Position numbers and translations under genes: made by a program. Shown here one piece after another: positions 6,860 through 14,776 of a stretch of DNA of 37,263 bases. Position 1 is the stretch's first letter. Every line of letters starts with the position of its first letter. The notes under the pieces were generated by a model. That model was not told the DNA's origin, made no database searches, and saw only the letters and a list, made by a program, of their open reading frames with translations. The stretch covers positions 1 to 37,263 of the forward strand of contig VBCK01000164.1 of the NCBI GenBank assembly GCA_005882215.1. Reading direction: 5' to 3'. Source of the DNA: Betaproteobacteria bacterium (GTDB taxonomy: Bacteria; Pseudomonadota; Gammaproteobacteria; Burkholderiales; Burkholderiaceae_F).

Positions 6860-8242
6860 ATGGCCGAGCTCAACGTCTGGATGAACGGCTCGCTGGTGGG
6901 CGTGTGGTTCGCGCTGCGCACCGGTACTCCTGGATTGCGCTACCGGCAGGAGTGGCGCGACGCGCCACAGGGGCGCGTGCTGTCCTTGTCGCTGCCCTTT
7001 ACGGCGAACCTGGAGCATCGCGGCGACGTCGTGACGAGTTACTTCGACAATCTGCTGCCCGAAAGCGTCGATATCCGGCGGCGTCTGAGGCTGCGCTTCG
7101 GCGCCAGGTCGATCGAAGCCTTCGACCTTCTGACGGCGATTGGCCGGGACTGCGTCGGGGCGGTCCAGCTGCTGCCGCCGGACCTGCAGCCGCGCGGGTG
7201 GGACCGGATCGAAGCCGATCGGCTTTCCGACGCGCAGGTCGATCGTCACCTCGCATCGGCCACGTCCGATGCGCTGCTGGGGCAGGCCGATCTGGAGGAC
7301 TTCCGCATCTCGATCGCCGGAGCGCAGGAAAAGTCGGCGCTGCTGAAGATGGGCGGCAGGTGGTATCGACCTCGCGGCGCCACGCCGACCACCCACATAC
7401 TCAAGTTGCCGCTCGGGCTGGTTGGCAACATGCGCGCGGACATGCGCGACTCGGTGGAGAACGAGTGGGTCTGCGCACGGCTGATGTCCGCCTTCGGTTT
7501 CGATATGGCCCACACGGAGATGGCGACGTTCGGAAGCCAGAAGGTGCTGGTCGTCAGGCGCTTCGATCGCCGCTGGCAGGGTATCGAGCAAGGTGCCGAG
7601 GAAAGAACGGGATTCAAGGTTCCGCCAGGCGCGTGGATCGCCCGGCTTCCGCAGGAGGACCTGTGCCAGGCCCTGGGCGTTGCGCCGGGTCGGAAGTACC
7701 AGGCCGACGGCGGCCCTTCGATGCTGGATTGCCTGCGCGTGCTGGCGCAAGGCGAGCGCGGCGAAGCCGACCGTGGGGTATTTGCGCTGACCCAGTTCGC
7801 CTTCTGGCTTCTGGCCGCGACCGACGGGCACGCGAAGAACTTCTCGATCCAGCACCGGCGCGGGGGCGATTTCGGCCTGACGCCGCTGTATGACGTGATC
7901 TCGGCCTGGCCGATCATCGGCGCCGGGCCCGGAAAGGTACCCTACGAGCGGGCGAAACTGGCGATGGCCGCGCGCGGCACGAACATGCACTACCGGTTGC
8001 GCGACATTCATGCCCGCCACTGGAGAGAGCTGGCGGACCGGTGTGGGCCGGGCGTCTGGCACCGCATGCTGGCGATGGCCGAGTCCGTGGACCAGGTAAT
8101 CGACCAGACGGAGGCACTCCTGCCGGAGCGGTTTCCTTCCAGCACCTGGCGACCGATCCGGGCCGGGATGCGGCGCCATGCTCAGCGCTTCCTGCGTGCG
8201 GCGAAGGCGGTAACAAGTCCAAGGGGCGTAAAGGTAGCCTAG
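6860..8242 (+). CDS. hipA: HipA-type Ser/Thr kinase toxin
   Basis: A 460-residue HipA-fold kinase, full length for the family (E. coli HipA is 440). The N-terminal subdomain (LNVWMNGSLVGVW, residues 1-100) is followed by the kinase core. RISIAGAQEKSALL has Ser151 where E. coli HipA carries its autophosphorylated Ser150. Then come THILKLP, VVRRFDR, QEDLCQALG, the catalytic ATDGHAKNFS with Asp322 and Asn327, and LTPLYDV as the metal-binding motif. Known HipA proteins phosphorylate glutamyl-tRNA synthetase and cause growth arrest; whether this one shares that target is inference. The gene sits three bases after hipB. All key residues are present, so it should be active when released. Confidence 0.92.
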   Translation: MAELNVWMNGSLVGVWFALRTGTPGLRYRQEWRDAPQGRVLSLSLPFTANLEHRGDVVTSYFDNLLPESVDIRRRLRLRFGARSIEAFDLLTAIGRDCVGAVQLLPPDLQPRGWDRIEADRLSDAQVDRHLASATSDALLGQADLEDFRISIAGAQEKSALLKMGGRWYRPRGATPTTHILKLPLGLVGNMRADMRDSVENEWVCARLMSAFGFDMAHTEMATFGSQKVLVVRRFDRRWQGIEQGAEERTGFKVPPGAWIARLPQEDLCQALGVAPGRKYQADGGPSMLDCLRVLAQGERGEADRGVFALTQFAFWLLAATDGHAKNFSIQHRRGGDFGLTPLYDVISAWPIIGAGPGKVPYERAKLAMAARGTNMHYRLRDIHARHWRELADRCGPGVWHRMLAMAESVDQVIDQTEALLPERFPSSTWRPIRAGMRRHAQRFLRAAKAVTSPRGVKVA

Positions 8243-8303
8243 TACGGTTGCCCGTCCCCGTTTACTATGCGACCGAACCGGCCGATTCGTGGATGGTTCG
8301 CAT

Positions 8304-11300
8304 ATGAGCAGATCCGCGGCGAAGAAGCAAAACAAGACTCCGGCCCCCGCCGCCCCTGCGCGCAAGCCTCGAGGGCAGCGCGCTGCCGCGGTGCTTAGCC
8401 CGGCCGTCGAGGATCCGGTGCCTGCGACTGCGGTCGGTGCGCCGGCCGATGGGCCCTGCGTCGTAGGAGTCGGCGCTTCCGCCGGCGGGTTCGAACCGAT
8501 CAAGAAGCTGCTGTCGATCACGCCGCCCGACGGCGGCCTCGCTTACGTAGTGATCCAGCACCTGGATCCGACCCAGAAGAGCCTTTCCACGGAACTGTTT
8601 GCCCGGAGGACCCAAATGGCCGTGGCAGAGGCCGCCGACGGCGTACGGGTCGAGTCCGGCCACGTGTACACGGTTCCGGCCGGCCAGGAGGTCACGATTC
8701 GCGCCGGGGTGCTGCACCTGGCCGCTCTGGAGCGCGCGCGCGGGCACCGGATGCCGATCGACCATTTCTTTCAGTCGCTCGGAGAGGATCAGCAGCAGAA
8801 GGCGATCGGCATCGTTCTGTCGGGCACCGGCGCCGATGGCGCGGTGGGACTGAGGAGCATCGTCGGCAACGGCGGAATCGTGCTGGTGCAGCGGCCCGAT
8901 ACCGCGCAGTTCGAAGGCATGCCGCAGGCCGCCCTCGCCACCGGTCTGACGACGCACACGCTGGCCATCGAAGACATGCCGGCCGTTCTGATGGGCTACG
9001 CGCGTCACCCCTACGCGGCTCGCCCCGACCAGCCGGCGCCGACGGCCGAGGCCCAGGAGCCGCTGCTGCGGTCCATCGTGGACCTGGTGCGCGCAAAGCG
9101 CGGCTACGACTTCACGGGCTACAAGCGCGCGACGCTGCTGCGGCGGATTCATCGGCGCATGGGCCTGAACTATATCGAGCGCATGTCCGACTACGCGGCC
9201 AGGCTCAGGCAGGAGCCGCACGAGATCGACGCGCTTTTCAAGGATCTGCTGATCAGCGCCACCGAGTTCTTCCGTGATCAGGAAGCCTGGGGGACGCTCG
9301 AAACGGAAGTGATCGGACCGCTGGTGGCAGCCAAGGGCGAGCACGAGCCGGTCCGCGTCTGGGTGGCCGGCGCTTCCACCGGCGAGGAGGCTTACTCGCT
9401 CGCCATGGTCGTGCTGGAGCACTTGGACCGCGCGGGCAAGCACTGCCCGGTGCAGATCTTCGCGACCGATGCCAGCGAGGACGCACTGGCCGTGGCCCGG
9501 ATGGGGATCTATCCGGCCGGCATCGCCGCTCAAGTCTCTGCAGCGCGACTGCACCGGTACTTCGTCGAGATCGACGAGGGCCGCCATTTCCAGGTGAGCA
9601 GCGAATTGCGCGGCCACGTGGTATTCGGGCTGCAGAACCTGTTCAGCGACCCGCCGTTTTCCGGGGTCGATCTGGTCGTGTGCCGCAACGTGCTGATCTA
9701 CCTCGAACCCGAGGTGCAGAAGCGCGTGGTCCTGCTGCTTCACTTCGCGTTGAAGCCCGACGGCTTTTTGTTCATGGGCAGCGCCGAAACGCCCGGGCTG
9801 CGCGACGATCTTTTCAGCGCCGTCTCCAAGAGCAGCCGCATCTATCGGCGCGTGGGCACCACGCCGCGCGAGCAGCTCCAGTTCCAGGTCGTCCCAGCGG
9901 GGCCGCGCGGCGCGCCGGCCGGCTTCCGGCCACGGCTTTCCGCGCCGCAATTGACGCAGGCGGCCCGTCTGGCCCAGCAGATCATCTTCGACCGTTTCGC
10001 TCCGGCCGCGGTGCTGGTCGACGGCAACTTCGAGACGCTGTACTTCTCCGGTCCGACGGAGCGGTTTCTGGGTCAACCGCGCGGATCGCCCACCCACAAT
10101 CTGCTGTCGCTCGTGCGCGAGAGCCTGCGCTCCCGGGTGCGCAGTGCGATCAGTTCGGCCGCGAGCACCAACACGACGGTGGCGGTCAAGGACGCGCAGC
10201 TCAAGCGAGGCAGCGGGTACGAACCGGTCCGGGTAACCGTCATTCCGACCCCGAGCGGGGAGACCCAGAAGCTGTTCCTGGTGGTGTTCGAAGACGAACC
10301 GAAACCGCCGGGCGCGCGGCGCGGTGGCGACGGTCAGAGCACGCTGGTGAGGCAGCTGGAAGACGAGCTGTACGTGACCCAGGCGGATCTGCGCGCCACC
10401 GTCGAGTCGCTGGAAGCGTCGAACGAGGAGTTGAGGGCCTCGAACGAGGAGGTCGTTTCAATCAACGAGGAGCTGCAATCGAGCAACGAGGAGCTGCAAA
10501 GTTCCAAGGAAGAGCTGCAGTCGCTGAACGAGGAGCTGAACACGGTCAACCAGCAACTGCAGGCCAAAGTCGGCGAGCTGGAGAGTGCCAACAACGACCT
10601 GAAGAACGTGCTGGCGAGCAACGACGTGGCCACGCTGTGCCTGGACCACGATATGTGCATCAAATGGTTCAGCCCCGCCGCCCGCGGCGTGCTGGGGCTG
10701 ATCGCGGGAGACGTCGGGCGACCGATCGGCGTGTTTGGCACACCGCTGCTGGGCGAGGCGTTGATGAGCGCGGCGCGGGCAGTGCTCGAGCGGCTGGTGC
10801 CGGTGCAGAGCGAGGTGCGGGGCGACGAGGATCGGTGGTACCTGCGCCGGGCGCTGCCCTACAACAGCGAGGATCAGCAGGTCGATGGCGTGATCATCAC
10901 GTTCACGGACATCACGGAAAGCAAGCGAGGCCTGGAAGAGCGCGCCAAGCAGTTGCGGGCGTTCGCCTTCGAGCTGACCCGGGCCGAGGAGAGCGAACGG
11001 CAGGCGATCGCGCGGGATCTGCACGATGACCTCGGACAGCTGCTCTCGGTCGTCAAACTCAAGCTAAGCAAGCTGCAGACCGGCACTATCGAGGAGGATG
11101 CTCTGCGAATCATGATGCAAATCGACGAGCTGGTGGGACGAGCCGAACGCAGCGTCCGGTCGCTCGCGGTTCAGCTCAGCCCCCCGGTGCTGTACGAGCT
11201 GGGCCTGGTTCCCGCGCTGGAGTGGCTGGCCGAGGAGATGCAAAGGAACTACGACCTGTCGGTCGAGCTGACTGACGATGGAGCCGTCAAGCCGCTGGAG

Positions 11301-11627
11301 CAGGCCGCCCGCGCCATCGTGTTCCGCGCCATCCGCGAACTGCTGATCAACGTCGCCAGACACGCCGGCGTGTCCGAGGCCCGCGTGAGCACGCAGCGCG
11401 TCGGCGACGGTCTGGTGGCCACGGTCAGCGACGCCGGCTCCGGCTTCGATCCGAACGAAATCGGGACCGGGCCGCAGCGCGGCTTCGGCCTGACCAGCGT
11501 GCGCGAGCGGCTGGCCTACATCGGCGGCAGCGTGCAGCTCGCGAGCCGGCCGGGCCGTGGCACCGACGTTACCCTGACGGTCCCGCTGCAGGTGCAGGAG
11601 CGGGCGGTCCGGGTGAGCGCCGGATGA
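8304..11627 (+). CDS. CheB-CheR-PAS hybrid histidine kinase
   Basis: An 1107-residue fused signalling protein. A basic, Ala/Pro-rich leader (1-48) comes before a CheB methylesterase domain (about 50-235) with GVGASAGG, VIQHLDP and GTGADGAVGL, the Ser-His-Asp triad. A CheR methyltransferase follows (about 245-510) with VAGASTGEEAYSLAM and VVCRNVLIYL. Next are a PAS-like part, a long heptad-rich coiled coil (about 692-772, repeated NEEL/KEELQS), a second PAS, a HisKA_3 dimerisation helix with RDLHDDLGQ near 905, and a HATPase with ELLINVARHAG, VSDAGSGFD and GFGLTSVRERL. No membrane segment and no receiver domain. The frame also allows GTG at 8289. It starts 61 bases after hipA. No response-regulator gene follows, so its partner must be elsewhere. 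Confidence 0.92.
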   Translation: MSRSAAKKQNKTPAPAAPARKPRGQRAAAVLSPAVEDPVPATAVGAPADGPCVVGVGASAGGFEPIKKLLSITPPDGGLAYVVIQHLDPTQKSLSTELFARRTQMAVAEAADGVRVESGHVYTVPAGQEVTIRAGVLHLAALERARGHRMPIDHFFQSLGEDQQQKAIGIVLSGTGADGAVGLRSIVGNGGIVLVQRPDTAQFEGMPQAALATGLTTHTLAIEDMPAVLMGYARHPYAARPDQPAPTAEAQEPLLRSIVDLVRAKRGYDFTGYKRATLLRRIHRRMGLNYIERMSDYAARLRQEPHEIDALFKDLLISATEFFRDQEAWGTLETEVIGPLVAAKGEHEPVRVWVAGASTGEEAYSLAMVVLEHLDRAGKHCPVQIFATDASEDALAVARMGIYPAGIAAQVSAARLHRYFVEIDEGRHFQVSSELRGHVVFGLQNLFSDPPFSGVDLVVCRNVLIYLEPEVQKRVVLLLHFALKPDGFLFMGSAETPGLRDDLFSAVSKSSRIYRRVGTTPREQLQFQVVPAGPRGAPAGFRPRLSAPQLTQAARLAQQIIFDRFAPAAVLVDGNFETLYFSGPTERFLGQPRGSPTHNLLSLVRESLRSRVRSAISSAASTNTTVAVKDAQLKRGSGYEPVRVTVIPTPSGETQKLFLVVFEDEPKPPGARRGGDGQSTLVRQLEDELYVTQADLRATVESLEASNEELRASNEEVVSINEELQSSNEELQSSKEELQSLNEELNTVNQQLQAKVGELESANNDLKNVLASNDVATLCLDHDMCIKWFSPAARGVLGLIAGDVGRPIGVFGTPLLGEALMSAARAVLERLVPVQSEVRGDEDRWYLRRALPYNSEDQQVDGVIITFTDITESKRGLEERAKQLRAFAFELTRAEESERQAIARDLHDDLGQLLSVVKLKLSKLQTGTIEEDALRIMMQIDELVGRAERSVRSLAVQLSPPVLYELGLVPALEWLAEEMQRNYDLSVELTDDGAVKPLEQAARAIVFRAIRELLINVARHAGVSEARVSTQRVGDGLVATVSDAGSGFDPNEIGTGPQRGFGLTSVRERLAYIGGSVQLASRPGRGTDVTLTVPLQVQERAVRVSAG

Positions 11628-11926
11628 TCTCGGCGCGATTTGTCGCGCCGCCCATGGCTCTGCCGCGCGATACCGTGCGTGTCATCCAATCAACCGATGC
11701 ACCTAGGCACTTTCATGTGACGACGCGATGCCTATCCGTTGGATTGGACGCTATCCCGTCGGGGAATAACGTGCGCCAATTCCTGATGCCTGACCGAGCT
11801 GGCAACACGAATTAATACCCCGACGACGAGTCACCCCGCTTTCGCGGCATCGATTGAACCGATCTCATGACCACATTCAAGTCATCAAGGAATCGGCTGT
11901 TTACAGAGCACAGTTAGCGTTCGACT
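11628..11926. other. Intergenic stretch between the sensor kinase and the CZB gene
   Basis: About 300 bases. A 63-codon frame starts inside the kinase stop (ATGA at 11624) but shows no domain or typical composition. An imperfect inverted repeat spans roughly 11692-11757. At the right end GCACAGT (11908-11914) and ACTGTGC (11924-11930) form a perfect 7-bp inverted repeat with a 9-base spacer that covers the GTG start of the next gene. Confidence 0.4.
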
Positions 11927-11930
11927 GTGC
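11908..11930 (+). promoter_or_regulatory. Hairpin or operator over the CZB gene start
   Basis: GCACAGT-N9-ACTGTGC lies across the start codon GTG (11927-11929) of the CZB protein. As RNA it could hide the start; as DNA it could be an operator. No Shine-Dalgarno precedes the GTG, and an in-frame TAG at 11915 rules out an upstream start. Confidence 0.4.
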
Positions 11931-12298
11931 ACGAAATCGATCTTCATGCGGCCATTCGAGACCATACCGAATGGAGGAAAACGTTCTACGACGCAATCTC
12001 AAAAGGGCAATCACTCGACGCGGCATCGATTTCACTGGACACCTCGTGCGCTCTGGGTCAATGGCTCGACGATGACGCCCGGCAAGCGAACCGCCACCTG
12101 GACAGCTACCGGGATTGTCTGGTCGCGCACACCGAGTTTCACCTGGAAGCGGCCAAGATCGCGCGAGCGATCAACGACAAGCGCTATGACGAAGCACTGC
12201 GAATGCTTGGCCGCGGAACCGATTATTCGGAAGCGTCGATCGCGCTAGGCCTTGCAATCACGCAGTTGATGAAGGCGCTGGCGACACGCAGATCCTGA
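11927..12298 (+). CDS. Free-standing CZB (chemoreceptor zinc-binding) domain protein
   Basis: A 123-residue single-domain protein. It shows the CZB pattern: RDHTEWRKTFYDAI (first His), SCALGQWLDDD (the C-x-LGxW cysteine motif), and VAHTEFHLEAAKIA (HxxxH). These three His and one Cys bind zinc in chemoreceptors and diguanylate cyclases such as E. coli DgcZ, where zinc controls activity and the Cys can respond to oxidants. Here the domain is alone, with no cyclase or receptor fused. It could be a zinc or oxidant sensor subunit acting on another protein, possibly the CheB-CheR kinase encoded 300 bases upstream. The start GTG is the only one possible in frame but has no ribosome site. Confidence 0.85.
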   Translation: MHEIDLHAAIRDHTEWRKTFYDAISKGQSLDAASISLDTSCALGQWLDDDARQANRHLDSYRDCLVAHTEFHLEAAKIARAINDKRYDEALRMLGRGTDYSEASIALGLAITQLMKALATRRS

Positions 12299-12506
12299 TG
12301 TGATGTTCGCCGCAGTGCGCGATCTACCTCCGCGCCACTGCGACCGCCCGAGGGCAACGGGCCGCACCCTTTGGCTCGCAAACTCCTCCTAGTGCGTTCT
12401 GGTTGAGTAAATCGCGCTCGTCCGATTGCGGGATGAGGTTGACCCTCTTCGCGCGAGGGCTGCTGTTTGAATGATTGGCGTCGTAGGTCGCGCGGGCTAG
12501 CTTGCT

Positions 12507-12529
12507 GCCACTGTAAGCCCGGCAGTGGC
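12507..12529. promoter_or_regulatory. 7-bp inverted repeat, candidate operator or hairpin
   Basis: GCCACTG (12507-12513) and CAGTGGC (12523-12529) form a perfect inverted repeat with a 9-base spacer. Arm and spacer lengths equal those of the repeat at 11908-11930 on the other side of the CZB gene, but the arm sequences differ. No T-run follows, so a terminator is unlikely. Confidence 0.35.
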
Positions 12530-12551
12530 GGTGACCAGCATTCGGCGCCGT

Positions 12552-12565
12552 TTGACCGCAGTCAA
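12552..12565 (+). promoter_or_regulatory. FNR/CRP-superfamily-like box next to the ribosome site
   Basis: TTGAC-CGCA-GTCAA is a perfect palindrome of the TTGAC-N4-GTCAA kind bound by FNR/DNR-type regulators. It ends directly before GGAGGAGG, only 13 bases from the start codon at 12578. At that place an activator could not work on a promoter upstream of this start, so repression or chance are the alternatives. Confidence 0.35.
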
Positions 12566-12577
12566 GGAGGAGGCGTC

Positions 12578-14044
12578 ATGGCGCTCTCATGCATGCAATC
12601 GGCCCCGCACGCGCGCGTTGCCGGTTCGGTTCGACGGGTTTTGTTGCTCGGACTCGCCTTCGGTTCCATCGGTCTGCACGCGCAGGCCGTCGATCCGGGC
12701 GTGCGTGCCGGGTCGATCGATGCCGGCGGGCCGCTGCCGGGCATGAGCGCAGGACAGTCGAAGACGTTCGCGCTCGGCCTGGCGACCTTCGCGACGGCTC
12801 GTTCAATCAATGGAGGTCTTCCGAACCAGCCGCAAGAGGGCCTGGGGCCCAGGTTCAATTCGAACAGCTGCAGTAGCTGCCATTCGCAGCCTGCCGTCGG
12901 CGGCACCAGCCCGAGCACGACCGCTTTTCCGTTCGTCGGGCCCAACCCGCAGGTCGCAGTCGCGAATTTGAGCGGCGCGACGAACCAGATCCCTTACTTC
13001 ATCCATGCCGACGGTCCGGTGCGCGAGGCGCGCTTCCGGTTCGTCGTTCGCAACGGGTTCTTGACCAGTAAGCCGGACGGCGGCGTGCACGACCTCTTCA
13101 CGGTCACCGGGCGCGTCGATGCCACCAACGTGCAAGGCGCTACCGGGTCGGTGCAGACGTGCGGTTTGTCGCAACCCGACTTCGACCACGCGCGTCGCCA
13201 GAACAACATCTCGTTCCGGATCCCGACCCCGGTATTCGGAGGCGGCTTGATCGAAAGCATTTCGGACAAGACGATCCTGGACAACCTGGCGGCCAACGCC
13301 AGCGCCAAGCAGGCGTTCCGTATTTCCGGACGCCCCAACCGCAACGGCAACGACGGCACCATCACCCGATTCGGCTGGAAGGCGCAGAACGCCACGCTGC
13401 TGCTGTTCGCCGGCGAGGCATACAACGTCGAGATGGGTGTGACCAACGAGTTGTTCGCGCTCGAACGGGGCAACCCGGGCGAGATGCTTCCGGTCGATTG
13501 CCTTTTCAACGCGACGCCCGAGGACACCTCGCACGTGGATCCGGGACCGGACGCGACCTCGCCGTATTCGGACATTCAGCTGTTCGCGACGTTCATGGAG
13601 CTGCTGGCCCCGCCGGCCGCATCGACGACCTTGCCCGGAGGAGCCGCCTCGATCCAGCACGGCGAGGTGCTGTTTCGCGGCACGGTGGGGTGCGCGCTGT
13701 GCCACACCCCGACGCTGATGGCATCGCCCTCGCCGTACGTCAACCAGGGCAGCGGCACGGCAGCGGTGAACCTGTTTTCGGATCTACTGCTGCACGACAT
13801 GGGAGATACGCTGGCCGACGGCGTCAGCCAGGGCCTGGCGGGCCCGAGCGAGTTCCGCACCGCGCCGCTGTGGGGGCTGGGCCAGCGCGTGTTCTTCCTG
13901 CATGACGGGCGCACTTCGGATCTGGTGCACGTGATTCGACTGCACGGGGGCTCCGAGTCCGAGGCGCGGGTGTCGGCCGAGCAGTTTTTTGGGCTGAGCG
14001 ATTCAGACAAGCAGGACGTACTCAACTTCCTGCGCTCGTTGTAG
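12578..14044 (+). CDS. Exported di-haem oxidoreductase, putative peroxidase (DUF1111/DHOR family)
   Basis: A 488-residue c-type cytochrome distantly related to MauG and bacterial cytochrome c peroxidases. After a signal peptide (LLLGLAFGSIGLHAQA) come two haem-binding sites: CSSCH at residues 98-102 and CALCH at 372-376. The usual family blocks are present: GLGPRFNSNSCSSCHSQPA, a FGGGLIESISD segment, RFGWKAQNATL, and the late RTAPLWGLGQRVFFLHDGRTSDLVHVIRLHGG. The protein should act in the periplasm in electron transfer or peroxide/oxidant chemistry; the substrate is unknown. The ATG at 12578 follows a strong GGAGGAGG. A frame extension to 12467 lacks a signal peptide and is rejected. Confidence 0.9.
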   Translation: MALSCMQSAPHARVAGSVRRVLLLGLAFGSIGLHAQAVDPGVRAGSIDAGGPLPGMSAGQSKTFALGLATFATARSINGGLPNQPQEGLGPRFNSNSCSSCHSQPAVGGTSPSTTAFPFVGPNPQVAVANLSGATNQIPYFIHADGPVREARFRFVVRNGFLTSKPDGGVHDLFTVTGRVDATNVQGATGSVQTCGLSQPDFDHARRQNNISFRIPTPVFGGGLIESISDKTILDNLAANASAKQAFRISGRPNRNGNDGTITRFGWKAQNATLLLFAGEAYNVEMGVTNELFALERGNPGEMLPVDCLFNATPEDTSHVDPGPDATSPYSDIQLFATFMELLAPPAASTTLPGGAASIQHGEVLFRGTVGCALCHTPTLMASPSPYVNQGSGTAAVNLFSDLLLHDMGDTLADGVSQGLAGPSEFRTAPLWGLGQRVFFLHDGRTSDLVHVIRLHGGSESEARVSAEQFFGLSDSDKQDVLNFLRSL

Positions 14045-14114
14045 CGAACCGCCCGAGTAAATCGCCGCGCCGGTCGTAGACTGGCGCGGTCTGCGATTTA
14101 TTTCGGGCCGCGCC

Positions 14115-14669
14115 GTGAGAGTCCCCGCCAAGCCGATCCACCGGTACCCCTGGTACCTGGCTCCGTTTTTCTGGAATCAGAAGCGCAAGTACGGTCAGGT
14201 GCTGATGCCCGGCCTGCTGTGGGGCCGCGTGCCGAAGCTGTTCATCGCGGTCGCGATCCTGTACGGCGTGCTGGACCGGCGCCGCAGCCCCCTGGATCCG
14301 GTCCTGCGCTCGCTCGTCACGGTGCGCGTGTCGCAGTTGAATGGGTGCCGCTTCTGCGTCGATATCAACTCGGCCACGCTGGCCCGGCGTGCGGGATCGC
14401 AGGCCAAGGTCGATGCGCTCGATGCCTGGCGCGACAGCGACATTTTCGAGGCCAAAGAGAAGGCAGCGCTCGATTATGCGGAAGCGATGACCGATTCGAC
14501 CCGACGCGTCAGCGACGCGATCGTGGAGCGGCTGCGCCCGTTCTTCGACGATGACGCGATCGTGGAGCTGACCGGTCTGATCGCATTTCAGAACCTGTCC
14601 AGCAAGTTCAACAGCGCGCTGGACGTGCCGGCGCAGGGCTTCTGCCGCCTGCCGACTGCGGCGGCCTAG
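14115..14669 (+). CDS. Carboxymuconolactone decarboxylase / AhpD-like protein
   Basis: A 184-residue protein of the CMD/AhpD superfamily. The core motif VRVSQLNGCRFCVDIN, with Cys78 and Cys81, is the CxxC of AhpD-like thiol peroxidases and related proteins. It is followed by helices typical of the fold (EKAALDYAEAMTD, VELTGLIAFQNLSSKFNSAL). The paired Cys argues for redox or peroxidase activity rather than lactone decarboxylation; the substrate is not known. The start is a GTG at 14115 without visible ribosome site; an internal start at 14205 would remove a conserved-looking part. It follows the di-haem peroxidase-like gene by 70 bases and may be cotranscribed, which would put two redox functions together. 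Confidence 0.85.
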   Translation: MRVPAKPIHRYPWYLAPFFWNQKRKYGQVLMPGLLWGRVPKLFIAVAILYGVLDRRRSPLDPVLRSLVTVRVSQLNGCRFCVDINSATLARRAGSQAKVDALDAWRDSDIFEAKEKAALDYAEAMTDSTRRVSDAIVERLRPFFDDDAIVELTGLIAFQNLSSKFNSALDVPAQGFCRLPTAAA

Positions 14670-14776
14670 CACTCGGATCGGCGCCGCCATGAGCTTGCTT
14701 CTGCACGGCCGGGCGGGGCGGGCGCATACTGAGGGCGGTGCGACACAGACAGCGGATGCGGACAGGAGGACAGCTG

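Larger units (their letters stand above)
12299..12577. other. Leader region of the di-haem protein gene
   Basis: About 280 bases without a gene. It contains a short CCCTC/GAGGG hairpin near 12441-12460, a perfect 7-bp inverted repeat at 12507-12529 and an FNR/CRP-type palindrome at 12552-12565, followed at once by the ribosome site GGAGGAGG. Confidence 0.45.

Noticed and set aside
6299-8521. 740-codon minus-strand open frame opposite tag/hipBA
   Set aside because: Antisense to well-supported genes; Arg/Pro/Gly-rich with no domain. Long antisense frames are common at this GC content.
8265-10097. 610-codon minus-strand open frame opposite the CheB-CheR kinase
   Set aside because: Mirror of the CheB/CheR coding region with His/Arg-rich, motif-free translation.
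11692-11757. Imperfect inverted repeat with GTTGGAT resembling an integron attC core
   Set aside because: The left core does not fit the RYYYAAC pattern and no integrase or cassette array is present.
11624-11815. 63-codon frame overlapping the kinase stop by ATGA, in the place of a response regulator
   Set aside because: The translation lacks a receiver start (no DDH/DDE motif), helix-turn-helix or any family resemblance; composition looks non-coding.
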